64,000 nt of DNA from Pseudanabaena sp. UWO311 (GCF_006937785.1 NZ_SJEE01000014.1:1-64000); one strand, 5' to 3'; positions 50,912 to 61,337 are shown, counted from the stretch's first letter. Notes: generated by a model not told the origin, from the letters alone. Translations and numbers: made by a program.

Positions 50912-52252
50912 TTATTCGATACCGATCGCAAGTCTTGTATATACAGTAGCCAATGCATTTGCATCACCTACATTCCCAGGAAATAAGACAACTGGTAAAT
51001 CGGGGAAACGAGGATGATCTTCGGGAGTGCGCACGACGGAACAACCAGCAAGAATTTGTCCTAATAGTCTTGCGGTTGGTAAATTCAAACCCGTACTCAA
51101 AACATCATTGGATGTAATGCCACCTTTACTAATTAGGAATCCAATATCTGCGGGTAATTCCTGCACGATCGCCATCAAAAGAGCCGAGACTGCCTGACCA
51201 AAAGCAAGACGGGTAGAGGTATCGGCAAATTCCAATTCTTTTCGACTGGTAAACACCACAGCGGTTTTGCCTGATGCGTGGGCTTGCTGAACTTGGGCTA
51301 GCGCTTCTTGTTTAAGCATTGCTGATTGAGCATCGGCATCATTTAATAGACGCGAGACATCAATCTCCACAGCAAATGTATTGGGTGCTTTGAGCAAATG
51401 TTCTAACTGCTCAGTAGTTTTTTTGACATGGGAGCCAACGATCGCTACACCCGCCTTGTGCGATCGCATATATTTCGACATGTCCTCGGCAGCGATCGGC
51501 TGGGGCGGTAGCTTCGCAAGGGCAGTCAATAAACTGGCAGCGCTGCGGAATAAAAACCTTTTACCAGTCGTTGCCACTGCCAAAATATCCGAGGCAAATT
51601 GATTAAGATCGGCTTGGTTTTCTGCATCTACCACACCGCACTGGTTGTCATGTAAGCGTGTTAAGCGCTGACGTACACCTGCACGAATTTCTCCTAATAA
51701 AAATCGCTGGACATCTGCAGCAAGAATTTTTCCCTTGGTTTTTTCTTCGACATAATCAGGCAAATAGCTGTGCGTATAGCCAAATACAGAGTCCTTGGCA
51801 AATTCAGTCTCATGGACTGGTGTTGGTACACCATTGACGACTAAATAATGCACACTCGATTTGGTAAAGCGCCCACCTTCAAAAAATGCTGGCACAAGAA
51901 AATGTGCGTCAAAATTACCTAGCTCTTCAGCGATCGCATCCGTCTCGATGGGATAATGCCCCCTCAATGTCGAGTCAGAACGACTAACGATCATAAATTC
52001 TTGGATGCCCTCAGCTTCGAGCGCAGGCTTAAGGTTGCGACAAACTTCGCGAGTCACACTGGTGGCATCTTCGGGCGTAAGTGATCGCGTATTTGTCAGC
52101 ACAAACATAATCGGAGAAGCATCGGCTAATCCAATCCGCAAAGTTTCCACATCCCATTTAGTTAGCAGTAGGCAGCTATGCACAGTTTGCGAACCCGTCG
52201 GATCGTCATCAAGAACAATAATCTTAGGCTGTCGGGAAGAAGTAGCTGCCAT
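50912..52252 (-). CDS. Four-carbon acid sugar kinase family protein (DUF1537)
   Basis: 446 aa. N-terminal DUF1537 domain: KIIVLDDDPTGSQTVHSCLL, RSDSTLRGHYPIETDAI, PAFFEGGRFTKSSVHYL. The C-terminal nucleotide-binding half has VVFTSRKE, GGITSNDVLSTGL, PVVLFPGNVGDANAL. Characterised members (DtnK, OtnK, PdxK-like) phosphorylate tetronate-type sugar acids with ATP. No aldolase or dehydrogenase of such a pathway is adjacent, so the substrate is open. Single gene. Confidence 0.85.
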   Translation of the reverse strand: MAATSSRQPKIIVLDDDPTGSQTVHSCLLLTKWDVETLRIGLADASPIMFVLTNTRSLTPEDATSVTREVCRNLKPALEAEGIQEFMIVSRSDSTLRGHYPIETDAIAEELGNFDAHFLVPAFFEGGRFTKSSVHYLVVNGVPTPVHETEFAKDSVFGYTHSYLPDYVEEKTKGKILAADVQRFLLGEIRAGVRQRLTRLHDNQCGVVDAENQADLNQFASDILAVATTGKRFLFRSAASLLTALAKLPPQPIAAEDMSKYMRSHKAGVAIVGSHVKKTTEQLEHLLKAPNTFAVEIDVSRLLNDADAQSAMLKQEALAQVQQAHASGKTAVVFTSRKELEFADTSTRLAFGQAVSALLMAIVQELPADIGFLISKGGITSNDVLSTGLNLPTARLLGQILAGCSVVRTPEDHPRFPDLPVVLFPGNVGDANALATVYTRLAIGIE

Positions 52253-52379
52253 TGCTTATCTATATGAAAACTAATGTTTGTAGAAGCTTATCTTGATTTA
52301 CGTGAAAATAGCCAATCTTTACAATAGTGAAGTGTAAAGCCTTTATCTGAAATTTCTATAATTTTTTTATGCCGCACTA

Positions 52380-53270
52380 TTATTGACTAGATTTAAATTG
52401 AGCGCTTCTACCCAAAGCTACACATACCAATACCGCCGACGCAAAACCCAATGTGATGAAAGTCATTGGCTCTCCTAGCAAAATCGCTGAGGCAAGAATG
52501 GTCAGAAATGGTTGAAAAAGTTGTAGCTGACCAATTCGAGCAATCCCTCCTAAAAATAAGCCGCGATACCAAGCAAAAAAGCCCAAAAACATACTGAAAC
52601 AACTGATATACAAGAAACCAAGCCAAGCATTGCTAGATATATTTGTAAAAGAAGATGGCAAATGTTGTAATACGATTGGAAGCACGAGCGGAAACGAAAG
52701 TACCAACGCCCAACACACAACCTGCCACGACCCAAAAGTACGCGCTAATACCGTTCCTTCTGCATAGCTTAAACTTGCGGCAAAAACTGCTCCGAGTAAA
52801 GACAAATCCGCAAAACTAATATTTCCTGTCCCCGATATCAGCGCAAAAGTAATCACCAATCCACTACCCGCGATCGCAAAAATCCAAAATTTTACTGATG
52901 GTCGCTCTCCTGCTCGTAAAACTCCAAACAAAGCCGTAGCAAGCGGCAATAGACCAATAATTACAGCTCCATGGGATGCAGAAGCGTCGCGCATTGCTAA
53001 TGTTGAGAGTAATGGAAATCCCACAACAGCACCAACTACGACAACAGCAAAGTTGGGTAGAAATCGCCAAGAGGGGATTGGTTGCCTTGTAGAAATCAAT
53101 AAAATTAATGACAACCCTGTAGCAATTACTGCTCGCCCTAGCCCCACAAATACTGAATCGAATTCGGTTAGAGCAATACGAGTTGCTGGCAAAGTGATGC
53201 TAAAAATTATGACACCTAGAAGCCCATAAACAAGTCCCATCGTCGCGTCTTTAGTTTGCGGACTAGTCAT
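52380..53270 (-). CDS. DMT-family (EamA) transporter
   Basis: 296 aa with ten predicted membrane helices in two EamA halves. N-half: GLVYGLLGVIIFSITLPATR, VFVGLGRAVIATG, AMRDASASHGAVIIGLLPLATALF. C-half: LLGAVFAASLSYAEGTVLAR, CFSMFLGFFAWYRGLFLGGI, FLTILASAILLGE. Drug/metabolite transporters export amino acids, nucleosides or other small molecules; the specificity is not visible. Confidence 0.85.
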   Translation of the reverse strand: MTSPQTKDATMGLVYGLLGVIIFSITLPATRIALTEFDSVFVGLGRAVIATGLSLILLISTRQPIPSWRFLPNFAVVVVGAVVGFPLLSTLAMRDASASHGAVIIGLLPLATALFGVLRAGERPSVKFWIFAIAGSGLVITFALISGTGNISFADLSLLGAVFAASLSYAEGTVLARTFGSWQVVCWALVLSFPLVLPIVLQHLPSSFTNISSNAWLGFLYISCFSMFLGFFAWYRGLFLGGIARIGQLQLFQPFLTILASAILLGEPMTFITLGFASAVLVCVALGRSAQFKSSQ

Positions 53271-53292
53271 TTTGCCTCGACGTTTAACTTGA

Positions 53293-53400
53293 TATTATCC
53301 CAAAACACAAAAGTGTGGCGACACTTTTGTGTTTTGAAAACCAAATCCCATAAGAGTTTTATAGCAGTTCAAACAAACCAAGATGGCTTTTGGTTTGGGA
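53293..53400 (+). repeat. Dispersed repeat, diverged copy R7
   Basis: TATCCCAAAACACAAAAGTG ... CACTTTTGTGTTTTG hairpin, AAAACCAAATCCCATAAGAG middle, then a decayed second half AAACAAACCAAGATGGCTTT with ending TTTGGTTTGGGA. The two halves have partly swapped arm sequences compared with R1. Confidence 0.5.
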
Positions 53401-53420
53401 TTGAAAAGCACTGTAGCTTT

Positions 53421-54146
53421 TTAATAGAAAGGTTTGATGGCTTGTAAAATTACGGCAGCAGCGCGTTTAGCATCTTCGGGTTGATCTAGAGTTTGGCTTA
53501 CTTCAGCTAGCCTCGTTTCAAGGGCTTCGACAGTTTCATAAGTTTGAAAGATAAGCTGAATCAAATCATCAATATCGTAGGTGTAGAGCGCAGACCAGTC
53601 ACGCTCTTGCGGGCTAAAACGATAGTTTAGGGCTGAGAACAGCAGTATTTTGGCATGAAGCGGACTGACATTTCTCGAAATATCAGCTCGCAAATCAAAC
53701 AGATTCGTTAAATACTTAATATTGTGTTTATGTGGAATCGTATCACTCTCAGTTTTCTCAACAGCCTCATTTTTAGCTACAAGAGATCCATTTTGAGAGC
53801 CCAAAGATATCTCAGGATTTAAAAAACTATGGGGTAGTTTTCCTTCATCACGCAGAGTATAGAGAAACCCAAGACAATCGATAATGTTGTCAGCAGCAAG
53901 CAGATAGTCTGACTGTTTGCTCAGTTGCTTAACTTGGCTGTTTAGCTTGTGCTTGAGCTTATTGAGATCGGGAAACATGATCATCAATTCTTGGACAAGC
54001 CGACGCACATGCAACGCTTTAACTTCGTTGACATCATTTGACCAAGAATCACGACAGGTAAAGAGGATCAGTCGTTTGATGCGAAGAACATTGCTGTCTT
54101 GCTCCAAGCTATCTATAACTTCCTCTAGAAGATTTAAATCTTCCAT
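53421..54146 (-). CDS. Hypothetical helical protein downstream of pentapeptide gene 2
   Basis: Not recognised. 241 aa from ATG 54146 (MEDLNLLEEVIDSLEQDSNV). The frame is open to a GTG at 54266, but that start lies 50 nt inside the pentapeptide gene. Mostly helical (VKALHVRRLVQELMIMFPDL, KLNSQVKQLSKQ), with a C-terminal part LLFSALNYRFSPQERDWSAL and LIQLIFQTYETVEALETRLA. No membrane segment or known motif. It directly follows the pentapeptide gene on the same strand, so co-expression is likely. Confidence 0.55.
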   Translation of the reverse strand: MEDLNLLEEVIDSLEQDSNVLRIKRLILFTCRDSWSNDVNEVKALHVRRLVQELMIMFPDLNKLKHKLNSQVKQLSKQSDYLLAADNIIDCLGFLYTLRDEGKLPHSFLNPEISLGSQNGSLVAKNEAVEKTESDTIPHKHNIKYLTNLFDLRADISRNVSPLHAKILLFSALNYRFSPQERDWSALYTYDIDDLIQLIFQTYETVEALETRLAEVSQTLDQPEDAKRAAAVILQAIKPFY

Positions 54147-54216
54147 ATTTTTGTTAGGCGCTGCAATGCTCAGTTGACATATTGATTGATCGAGGCAGTT
54201 TAAGTCAAGAATATAG

Positions 54217-55191
54217 CTAAGGCATAGTTGCGCCGCTAAAGATTGTACCAATGGTGCTAGCGCCACTCATCTCGGCTCTGGTCAGTACCGCATCAGTAAA
54301 ATCGGCTCCATCGAGATTGGCTCTGACTAAATAAGCGTCAACGAGACTAGCTTGACTAAGATTGGCTTTGTCTAGTAACGATCGCGATAGATCACTACCA
54401 TTAAGTATTGCCTGAATCAGACCTGCATTACTTAATGTTGTCATGCTCATATTCGCTTTAGTTAGATTAGCCCCAAATAAGTTGGCGAGGCGCAGATTCG
54501 CATTTTTGAGATCGGCTTTAGTCAGGTTTGCACCTTTGAGGTTTGCCTCTGTAAGGTTTGCATTACTCAGATTAGCCTCAGTAAAAATTGTACCGCTCGC
54601 GATCGCACCACTCAGATTAGCTCCTTGCAAATTCACTCTTGAGAGAGTCGCTTCACTAAGATTTGCACAGGAAAGATCAACTCCCGTGAGATCTGCTCCA
54701 CTTAGGTTTGCCCCTCGCAAATCGGCTTTACGTAAATTTGCACCACTCATGTTTGTCGGAGGATAACCCCTCTCTTCGCGCATGAGGGTCGCGCTCAAGA
54801 TTGCACCTCGTAAATTTGCGCCACGGAGATTTACGCTGCGTAAATCCGCCTCACTAAGATTTGCATCCATTAAGTTGGCAAGGGAAAGATTTGCTCCAAA
54901 TAGATTCACCCTTTGCAACATTGCCCCATGCAAATCCGCCTCGGATAGATTGGCACTCATCATGATTGCTTGGTTAAGAGTTGCGCCACCGAGTTTTGCA
55001 CCCAATAAATTGGCATGATTAAAGGTGACCTTGTTAAGAAATGCAAATACAAGATTTGCCCGCCTCAGGTCTGCTTTGGTCAGGTTAACGCCAATTAAAT
55101 CGCTATTAAACAAATTGGCATTAGCTAGATTTAAGCCAGCAAAGTCTCGCCTACCAGAAGCATATTCTTTCAGGAGTTTTTCTGCGCTCAT
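54217..55191 (-). CDS. Pentapeptide-repeat protein 2
   Basis: 324 aa, almost entirely A(D/N)LxxA(N/D)L pentapeptides (about 58 units), predicted as one long beta helix of about 14 coils. A short irregular insert RGYPPTNMSG near residue 140 breaks the register once. There is no signal or membrane segment and only a short cap at residues 1-15. It may act as a protein or DNA-surface mimic. It is upstream of and overlapping or near-abutting the unknown 241-aa gene. Confidence 0.88.
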   Translation of the reverse strand: MSAEKLLKEYASGRRDFAGLNLANANLFNSDLIGVNLTKADLRRANLVFAFLNKVTFNHANLLGAKLGGATLNQAIMMSANLSEADLHGAMLQRVNLFGANLSLANLMDANLSEADLRSVNLRGANLRGAILSATLMREERGYPPTNMSGANLRKADLRGANLSGADLTGVDLSCANLSEATLSRVNLQGANLSGAIASGTIFTEANLSNANLTEANLKGANLTKADLKNANLRLANLFGANLTKANMSMTTLSNAGLIQAILNGSDLSRSLLDKANLSQASLVDAYLVRANLDGADFTDAVLTRAEMSGASTIGTIFSGATMP

Positions 55192-55242
55192 GATTTAGTT
55201 GTGAAATTGCTCATAGCCTTACAATCTTTATGTTGGAGGGTT

Positions 55243-55347
55243 TATACCAATTCACAAAAGTATGAAGACACCTTTGCGAATTAAAAACCAAACCCTGTAA
55301 GGGTTTTAAAGCCACAAAATGGCTACGCCATTTCGTGGCTTTCTATT
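55243..55347 (+). repeat. Dispersed repeat, copy R8, overlapping a kinase gene 3' end
   Basis: ATACCAATTCACAAAAGTAT ... AACCCTGTAAGGGTTTTAAA ... CACAAAATGGCTACGCCATT, ending TTTCTAT. Read backwards, bases 55323-55343 encode the last six residues (ESHEMA) and the stop of the histidine kinase. Confidence 0.75.
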
Positions 55348-56651
55348 AGATATGGTAGCTTGATCGTAATCCATACTCCACCAATATCTGGATGGTTTTT
55401 GGCAGAGATCGCTCCTTTATGTAATGTGACAATCTGACGACAGATCGCTAGCCCTAAGCCACTCCCCCCACGATCCATCCCCGATCTAGTCCGTGATGGA
55501 TCGACTTTATAAAAGCGATCAAAAATATGGGGTAAGGATTCTTCAGGAAAACCTTCGCCTGCGTCAATTATCTCTATTAGTAGGTTAGAGTCTATCACGC
55601 TGGTTTTGATTGTAATCGACTGAAGCGCTGGACTGTGTTTAATACTGTTATCTAATAGGTTCAGCAAAAGCCGATAAATGCGCGATTCGTCAAGTAGCCA
55701 GAGTAATTGTTCGTTGCCAATGTATTTGAGCTTGACTTGTTTACGATTGGCTAATGGCTCAAGGGTTGCCCAGACCGATTTCACTATTGACGATAAATTT
55801 ACTTCACTTAGATGCAGTACAGACTCAATTCCCACATCCATCTGCCCTAATTCGAGTAAATCTTGGACAAGTTTGGTAATCCGCTCTATTTCGCTGAGCA
55901 AACGCTCTACCCAAATTCTTGCCGCAGGATCGACACGGGGTTCGAGCGTCTCCGCGACCAGACGAATCGAGGTTAGAGGTGTTTTAAGTTCATGGGCAAT
56001 GTCAGAAGTCCAGCGATCGCGTTGCTGAGTAATTGCTACCGCTTCTTGACGATCTATCAAAAAAATGCCAATTTGCCCATACCCCAAATAAATACTAAAA
56101 GCTCGAATTGGTCTACCTATCTGCGGCACTGGATCGACAGGATCAGGTATGGCAGGATGAAATACCCAATCAACTTGGGAGCCTAGACTAAGCGATCGCG
56201 TTTGTTCGACAAGATGATCAAGTTCATAAGAACGAATTAGTTGCAGCAAAAATGGCTTGCGAATTAATCCTTGTCGATGGTTAGCGATCCCCATCATGTT
56301 TGCGGCTTGTTGATTACAGATTACTAAGCGGTTATCTTGATTGACTTGGATATAGCCGATGGGAGACAGTTCAACAATTTTCGCCCAAAGTAAGCGCTCG
56401 TCTCTATCCTCTGTAGTTTCAATTTCCAGTAATTGAGCATTAAATTGCCCACTATAGTTTTGCTGAATATTTTTTTGGATGTTCTGCGCCCAAGACTTAA
56501 AACTACGGATCGATTTTGCTTTAAATACATGACGCGATCGCTTTCGCAACTTACGATTACGTCTCTTCTTGGCATAATTCCAGCTAAACCAGCAAGCGCC
56601 AGTAGCGATCGCACCGATGCCAATTCCGACAATCAACCAGAAAAATTCCAT
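55323..56651 (-). CDS. Sensor histidine kinase, SphS/PhoR-like layout
   Basis: 442 aa. One N-terminal membrane helix (WLIVGIGIGAIATGACWF, 5-22) and a basic segment (KKRRNRKLRKRSR), then a PAS domain (about 90-200; LSPIGYIQVNQDNRLVICNQ), HisKA with H220 (SDIAHELKTPLTSIRL) and HATPase_c (LLLNLLDNSIKHSP, IIDAGEGFPEE, GGSGLGLAICRQIV). There is no extracytoplasmic sensor domain, as in the cyanobacterial phosphate sensor SphS, but no response regulator is adjacent, so the pairing is unknown. The C-terminal ESHEMA comes from repeat R8. Confidence 0.85.
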   Translation of the reverse strand: MEFFWLIVGIGIGAIATGACWFSWNYAKKRRNRKLRKRSRHVFKAKSIRSFKSWAQNIQKNIQQNYSGQFNAQLLEIETTEDRDERLLWAKIVELSPIGYIQVNQDNRLVICNQQAANMMGIANHRQGLIRKPFLLQLIRSYELDHLVEQTRSLSLGSQVDWVFHPAIPDPVDPVPQIGRPIRAFSIYLGYGQIGIFLIDRQEAVAITQQRDRWTSDIAHELKTPLTSIRLVAETLEPRVDPAARIWVERLLSEIERITKLVQDLLELGQMDVGIESVLHLSEVNLSSIVKSVWATLEPLANRKQVKLKYIGNEQLLWLLDESRIYRLLLNLLDNSIKHSPALQSITIKTSVIDSNLLIEIIDAGEGFPEESLPHIFDRFYKVDPSRTRSGMDRGGSGLGLAICRQIVTLHKGAISAKNHPDIGGVWITIKLPYLIESHEMA

Positions 56652-56683
56652 TTTTACGCTTAAGCAGTAGCAGATTTAATTAC

Positions 56684-56726
56684 AAATAAAAATAAAGGCT
56701 CGCTAAGCGAGCCTTTATTTTTATTT
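56684..56726. terminator. 20-bp palindromic terminator after petH
   Basis: AAATAAAAATAAAGGCTCGC - TAA - GCGAGCCTTTATTTTTATTT, perfect, 5 bp downstream of the petH stop (minus strand). Confidence 0.85.
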
Positions 56727-56731
56727 AGGTT

Positions 56732-57631
<900 letters not shown>

Positions 57632-57764
57632 TTATATGGACGCTATATGACAGAAGAACACGAAGTCATTATATTTTCAAATGTGACTTGTCTGTATTTT
57701 GTAGCTTAAAGATCTGTTTAGTGGGGCAAACATTACATGTTTGTTAATATTTCGCACATTTCTG

Positions 57765-57825
57765 ACCCAAACCCAAAAAATGAGTTGCGGAGCTTCGCGC
57801 CGCAACTCATTTTTTGGGTTTGGGT
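57765..57825. terminator. 26-bp palindrome between petH and ilvB
   Basis: Arms 57765-57790 and 57800-57825 (ACCCAAACCCAAAAAATGAG..., centre AGCTTCGCG). Both neighbouring genes start on either side (divergent), so it is not at a gene end; it may be a leader structure or a mobile hairpin. Confidence 0.5.
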
Positions 57826-57860
57826 TTGTTTCTGGCTAAGTAACATAGACAAAATTTGAG

Positions 57861-58073
57861 GTGGACTATGCTTTTTCTAGCAAATTTTGGATAATCAAGA
57901 CATTGTTCTTAGCAGCTTTGGGGCAGCTTGTCTATGTTATTATCGATACAATTGCTACAAATTATCAACTTAAGGTACTTGCTACAAACTACTTGTTCGT
58001 AGTAGTGAGCGAAAAGTATCTGGAAATGCTTCAAAAACAAGTTTTGCTTAGATCGCGAACAAGATCAGTATGA
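57861..58073 (+). CDS. Doubtful 70-codon leader frame before ilvB
   Basis: A GTG-started frame ([20 protein letters not shown]...) whose TGA overlaps the ilvB ATG (ATGA). About a third of residues are Ile, Leu or Val. It could be a translated leader tied to branched-chain amino acid supply, or chance in AT-rich DNA. There is no clear ribosome site for the GTG. I hold it as a weak candidate only. Confidence 0.2.
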   Translation: MDYAFSSKFWIIKTLFLAALGQLVYVIIDTIATNYQLKVLATNYLFVVVSEKYLEMLQKQVLLRSRTRSV

Positions 58074-59845
58074 GTCTAGAGGAGGCTACTTTGCGAACAA
58101 CGGGTGCATTTGCTCTCATCGATAGTGTGAGACGACAGGGTGTTAAGCATATTTTTGGCTACCCTGGTGGAGCAATCCTGCCAGTGTACGATGAAATTTA
58201 TAAGTCTGAGGCAAGAGGGGAAATTAAACATTACCTCGTGCGTCATGAGCAAGGAGCCGTCCATGCTGCTGATGGATATGCTCGTGCCACTGGAAATGTG
58301 GGTGTATGCGTTGCGACTTCAGGTCCTGGAGCAACCAATCTGGTGACGGGTATTGCTACAGCGCAAATGGACTCGATTCCAATGGTGGTGATCACAGGGC
58401 AAGTTCCTTCCTATGCGATCGGTACTGATGCATTTCAAGAAACGGATATCTGGGGCATTACTCTTCCAATTGTTAAGCATTCCTATGTGATTCGTAGAGC
58501 TGAAGATATTGCGCGGATCGTTACTGAGGCTTTTCACATTGCAGGGACTGGTCGCCCCGGCCCCGTATTAATCGATATTCCTAAGGACATTGCGCAGCAA
58601 TCATTTGAATATAATCCTGATGTGAAGATTAATTTGCCTGGTTATCAGACCAAGGTCAAAGGATATTTGCATCAAATTGCAGCTGCGATCGCGTTGATTC
58701 GTGAAGCCAAAAGACCATTACTTTACGCAGGCGGCGGTACGGTACTTGCCGATGCCCATGTTGAGCTTGCTGAATTAGCCAAACGCTTTCAGTTGCCTGT
58801 GACCACTACCCTGATGGGTAAAGGTGCTTATGACGAAAATAATTACCTTTCCGTTGGCATGTTGGGAATGCATGGTACTGCCTACGCTAACTTTGCCGTA
58901 CAGGGTTGCGATCTATTGATTGCTGTTGGGGCAAGATTTGACGATCGCGTTACAGGTCGTCTAGATACATTTGCGCCTGAAGCTAAAGTTATTCATATAG
59001 ACATCGATCCAGCTGAAGTTGGTAAAAACCGCAAACCTGACGTGCCAATCGTTGGCGATGTGAAGGAAGTATTGCAGGCGATTCTTGAAGCCACCAGTTA
59101 CGAAGAAAATATTCAAACCAAAGATTGGTTTGTTCAGCTTGATGAATGGAAAGAAGATTATCCTCTCGAAGTTCCTACCTATGACAATGTGCTATCACCG
59201 CAACAAGTCATCTATGAATTTGGTAAGCAAGCGCCCAATGCTTATTTCACTACTGATGTAGGTCAGCACCAAATGTGGGCAGCCCAGTTAATTAAAACTG
59301 GTCCTCGCAAGTGGATTTCAAGTGCTGGTCTTGGCACGATGGGCTATGGAATGCCTGCGGCGATGGGAGCAAAAGTTGCTCTTCCAGATGATCAAGTGAT
59401 CTGTATTAGCGGCGATGCTAGTATTCAGATGAATATTCAGGAGCTTGGCACATTGGCGCAGTATGGCATCAAGGTCAAAGTGATCATTATTAATAATGGT
59501 TGGCAAGGCATGGTGCGTCAGTGGCAAGAAAGTTTCTATGATGAGCGATACTCCTCTTCTAATATGGAAGTGGGTATGCCTGATTTTGTGAAGCTTGCTG
59601 AAGCCTTTGGCATCAAGGGCATAAAGGTAATTGAGCCAAGCAATTTGCAATCTGCGGTTGCAGAAATTCTGGCTTATGATGGCCCAGTGTTTGCTGATTT
59701 CTGTGTTAAGCGCAATGAGAACTGTTATCCGATGGTTCCCCCAGGAGCAAGCAATGCGGAAATGGTTGGCTTGCAAACTCCTAAGCGGAGACTAAGCCAA
59801 GAAATGACAGAGCCTGTGCCTCAGTTGGAACGAGTCTTAGTCTAG
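58070..59845 (+). CDS. ilvB: Acetolactate synthase, large subunit
   Basis: 591 aa. It condenses pyruvate with pyruvate or 2-ketobutyrate using ThDP, FAD and Mg; first common step to Val, Leu and Ile. Motifs are [34 protein letters not shown] (catalytic Glu), [14 protein letters not shown], the FAD-region [12 protein letters not shown], and the ThDP motif [20 protein letters not shown]. The regulatory subunit (ilvN/H) is not adjacent. ATG 58070 is followed at codon 8 by a TTG (58091) that has a strong GGAGG site (58081-58085) 5 nt upstream and begins [13 protein letters not shown]; that may be the real start. Confidence 0.94.
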   Translation: MSLEEATLRTTGAFALIDSVRRQGVKHIFGYPGGAILPVYDEIYKSEARGEIKHYLVRHEQGAVHAADGYARATGNVGVCVATSGPGATNLVTGIATAQMDSIPMVVITGQVPSYAIGTDAFQETDIWGITLPIVKHSYVIRRAEDIARIVTEAFHIAGTGRPGPVLIDIPKDIAQQSFEYNPDVKINLPGYQTKVKGYLHQIAAAIALIREAKRPLLYAGGGTVLADAHVELAELAKRFQLPVTTTLMGKGAYDENNYLSVGMLGMHGTAYANFAVQGCDLLIAVGARFDDRVTGRLDTFAPEAKVIHIDIDPAEVGKNRKPDVPIVGDVKEVLQAILEATSYEENIQTKDWFVQLDEWKEDYPLEVPTYDNVLSPQQVIYEFGKQAPNAYFTTDVGQHQMWAAQLIKTGPRKWISSAGLGTMGYGMPAAMGAKVALPDDQVICISGDASIQMNIQELGTLAQYGIKVKVIIINNGWQGMVRQWQESFYDERYSSSNMEVGMPDFVKLAEAFGIKGIKVIEPSNLQSAVAEILAYDGPVFADFCVKRNENCYPMVPPGASNAEMVGLQTPKRRLSQEMTEPVPQLERVLV

Positions 59846-59859
59846 GACTACGCCTCGCA

Positions 59860-59902
59860 GATAATTCAGCAAGTGATGCAAAGCATCACTTGCTGAATTA
59901 TC
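59860..59902. terminator. 20-bp palindromic terminator after ilvB
   Basis: GATAATTCAGCAAGTGATGC - AAA - GCATCACTTGCTGAATTATC, perfect, 14 bp past the ilvB stop. Confidence 0.85.
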
Positions 59903-59928
59903 TATGGGTTTAAGCACAAAGTGATGTA

Positions 59929-60031
59929 ATACCAATTCACAGAAGTGTTGCCATACTTTTGTGAATTAAAAAACAAACCCAGTAAGGGTTTTAAAAACAC
60001 AGAATGTCTAGGCCATTTTGTGTTTTGGTAT
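59929..60031 (+). repeat. Dispersed repeat, copy R9
   Basis: ATACCAATTCACAGAAGTGT ... CCCAGTAAGGGTTTTAAAAA ... AGGCCATTTTGTGTTTTGGTAT; preceded by AGCACAAAGTGATGTA. Complete plus-strand copy between two terminator palindromes. Confidence 0.75.
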
Positions 60032-60070
60032 AAGAGAAAATCCTCGCACTGAGAGCGAGGATTTTCTCTT
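60032..60070. terminator. 16-bp hairpin
   Basis: AAGAGAAAATCCTCGC - ACTGAGA - GCGAGGATTTTCTCTT, followed by TTTG. It begins 1 bp after repeat R9 and ends 55 bp before the rppH start. Confidence 0.6.
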
Positions 60071-60124
60071 TTTGATGAAAATTAGTGACGGTGCTATGCT
60101 TTTGCTTTGTTTATGTGAAAATCT

Positions 60125-60610
60125 ATGACACCAGAAAAATCTTATCGCCCAAATGTGGGGATTATTGTTTTTAACCGTAAAGGTGAAGTGCTAGTCGGTG
60201 AACGTGTTGGTGTGCCTGATTCATGGCAATTTCCGCAGGGTGGAATCGATGAGGGTGAAGATCCTCAAGCAGCAGCTTTGCGTGAACTATATGAAGAAGT
60301 AGGCATAAATAATGCTGTCTTGGCTTATGTACATCCTGAATGGTTGTATTACGATTTCCCGTCAACCTTAAAACTATCGGGAAAATGGGCAAACTATTGT
60401 GGACAAAGACAACGTTGGTTTGCTTTTTATTGGGATCATCCTGCGTCTGACTGTAAGTTAGATATCCACGATCGCGAGTTTCGAGTGGTGCAATTTATGG
60501 CGATCGATAAGACTCTCGATTCGATTGTAAGATTTAAAAGAGAAGTGTATCAACAGGTAGTTAAAATCTTTACGCCCGTAATTCGCGATTACATTGGGAA
60601 ACTACCATAA
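60125..60610 (+). CDS. rppH: RNA pyrophosphohydrolase RppH-type Nudix hydrolase
   Basis: 161 aa, one Nudix domain. The Nudix box GGIDEGEDPQAAALRELYEE fits Gx5Ex7REUxEExGU. Flanking family features are YRPNVGIIVFNRKGEVLVGE, DSWQFPQGG, WLYYDFPS and GQRQRWFAFYW. RppH removes pyrophosphate from 5'-triphosphate RNA ends to start decay; relatives hydrolyse diadenosine polyphosphates. Single gene, ATG start. Confidence 0.9.
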   Translation: MTPEKSYRPNVGIIVFNRKGEVLVGERVGVPDSWQFPQGGIDEGEDPQAAALRELYEEVGINNAVLAYVHPEWLYYDFPSTLKLSGKWANYCGQRQRWFAFYWDHPASDCKLDIHDREFRVVQFMAIDKTLDSIVRFKREVYQQVVKIFTPVIRDYIGKLP

Positions 60611-60734
60611 TGATAATTAAGCTCAAGAATTAAGAAATCTGAAGCCATTGAATTAACTAGATAGGTATTCCTATAGGCTTACACTATTGCCAGAAAGTAA
60701 TACCGATCTTGCTCTGGTTTTAGGAGTATAAAAA

Positions 60735-61337
60735 GTGAATTTTTCTAAATATATACGCTTTACTCATCTAGGGATAATTTGGCGTAGATTTGCTCTGTTT
60801 TTGATTACTATGTTCGCTGTGATTGGCTTACAGCATTTTATTGTTGAGCCTAGTTTCTCTGCTTCTAGTTCATTGTCTAATGCGATCGCTTCGTCTTCTC
60901 TAATTACCAAAAACAATAGCGATCGGCTCATTGCTCAGGATAGCAATGTGGATTCACCTAGTCTTAGAACTTACGACTCTCTGAGTGAAGAAGAGAAAGC
61001 ACTCTTTAACAAAATCATACTTTTTGCCAGCATCTTTGGCTTAGTGGTTTATGTTTTCACCAGTTACTGTTTGATGAAAATTGCAGATAAGCTGGAAATC
61101 CCTAATAGTTGGCTGGCATGGATTCCGATCGCTCAAATCTGGGTCATGGTTCGTGCTGCGGGTAAACCTGGTTGGTGGCTAATTTTATTCTTTATTCCGC
61201 TTGTTAACTTTGTGATTGGCTTAATTGTCTTCTTTTCAATACCAACGAGCCTGAATAAATCATCTCTCTATGGTCTATTACTTTTTGTGCCGATATTAGG
61301 TGTATTTCTCTACTTTGGTCTGTTAGCCTTTACCTAA
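60735..61337 (+). CDS. DUF5684-type membrane protein
   Basis: 200 aa. GTG start with AGGAG 8 nt upstream. N-terminal segment (FALFLITMFAVIGLQHFIVE) is a signal or first helix, then a Ser-rich linker, then three helices with the DUF5684 pattern: YCLMKIADKLEIPNSWLAWI, PIAQIWVMVRAAGKPGWWLI, FFIPLVNFVIGLIVFFSIPT, LLFVPILGVFLYFGLLAFT. Function unknown; members occur near signal-peptidase-like genes elsewhere. Its stop lies in a palindrome shared with the CHAT gene. Confidence 0.75.
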   Translation: MNFSKYIRFTHLGIIWRRFALFLITMFAVIGLQHFIVEPSFSASSSLSNAIASSSLITKNNSDRLIAQDSNVDSPSLRTYDSLSEEEKALFNKIILFASIFGLVVYVFTSYCLMKIADKLEIPNSWLAWIPIAQIWVMVRAAGKPGWWLILFFIPLVNFVIGLIVFFSIPTSLNKSSLYGLLLFVPILGVFLYFGLLAFT

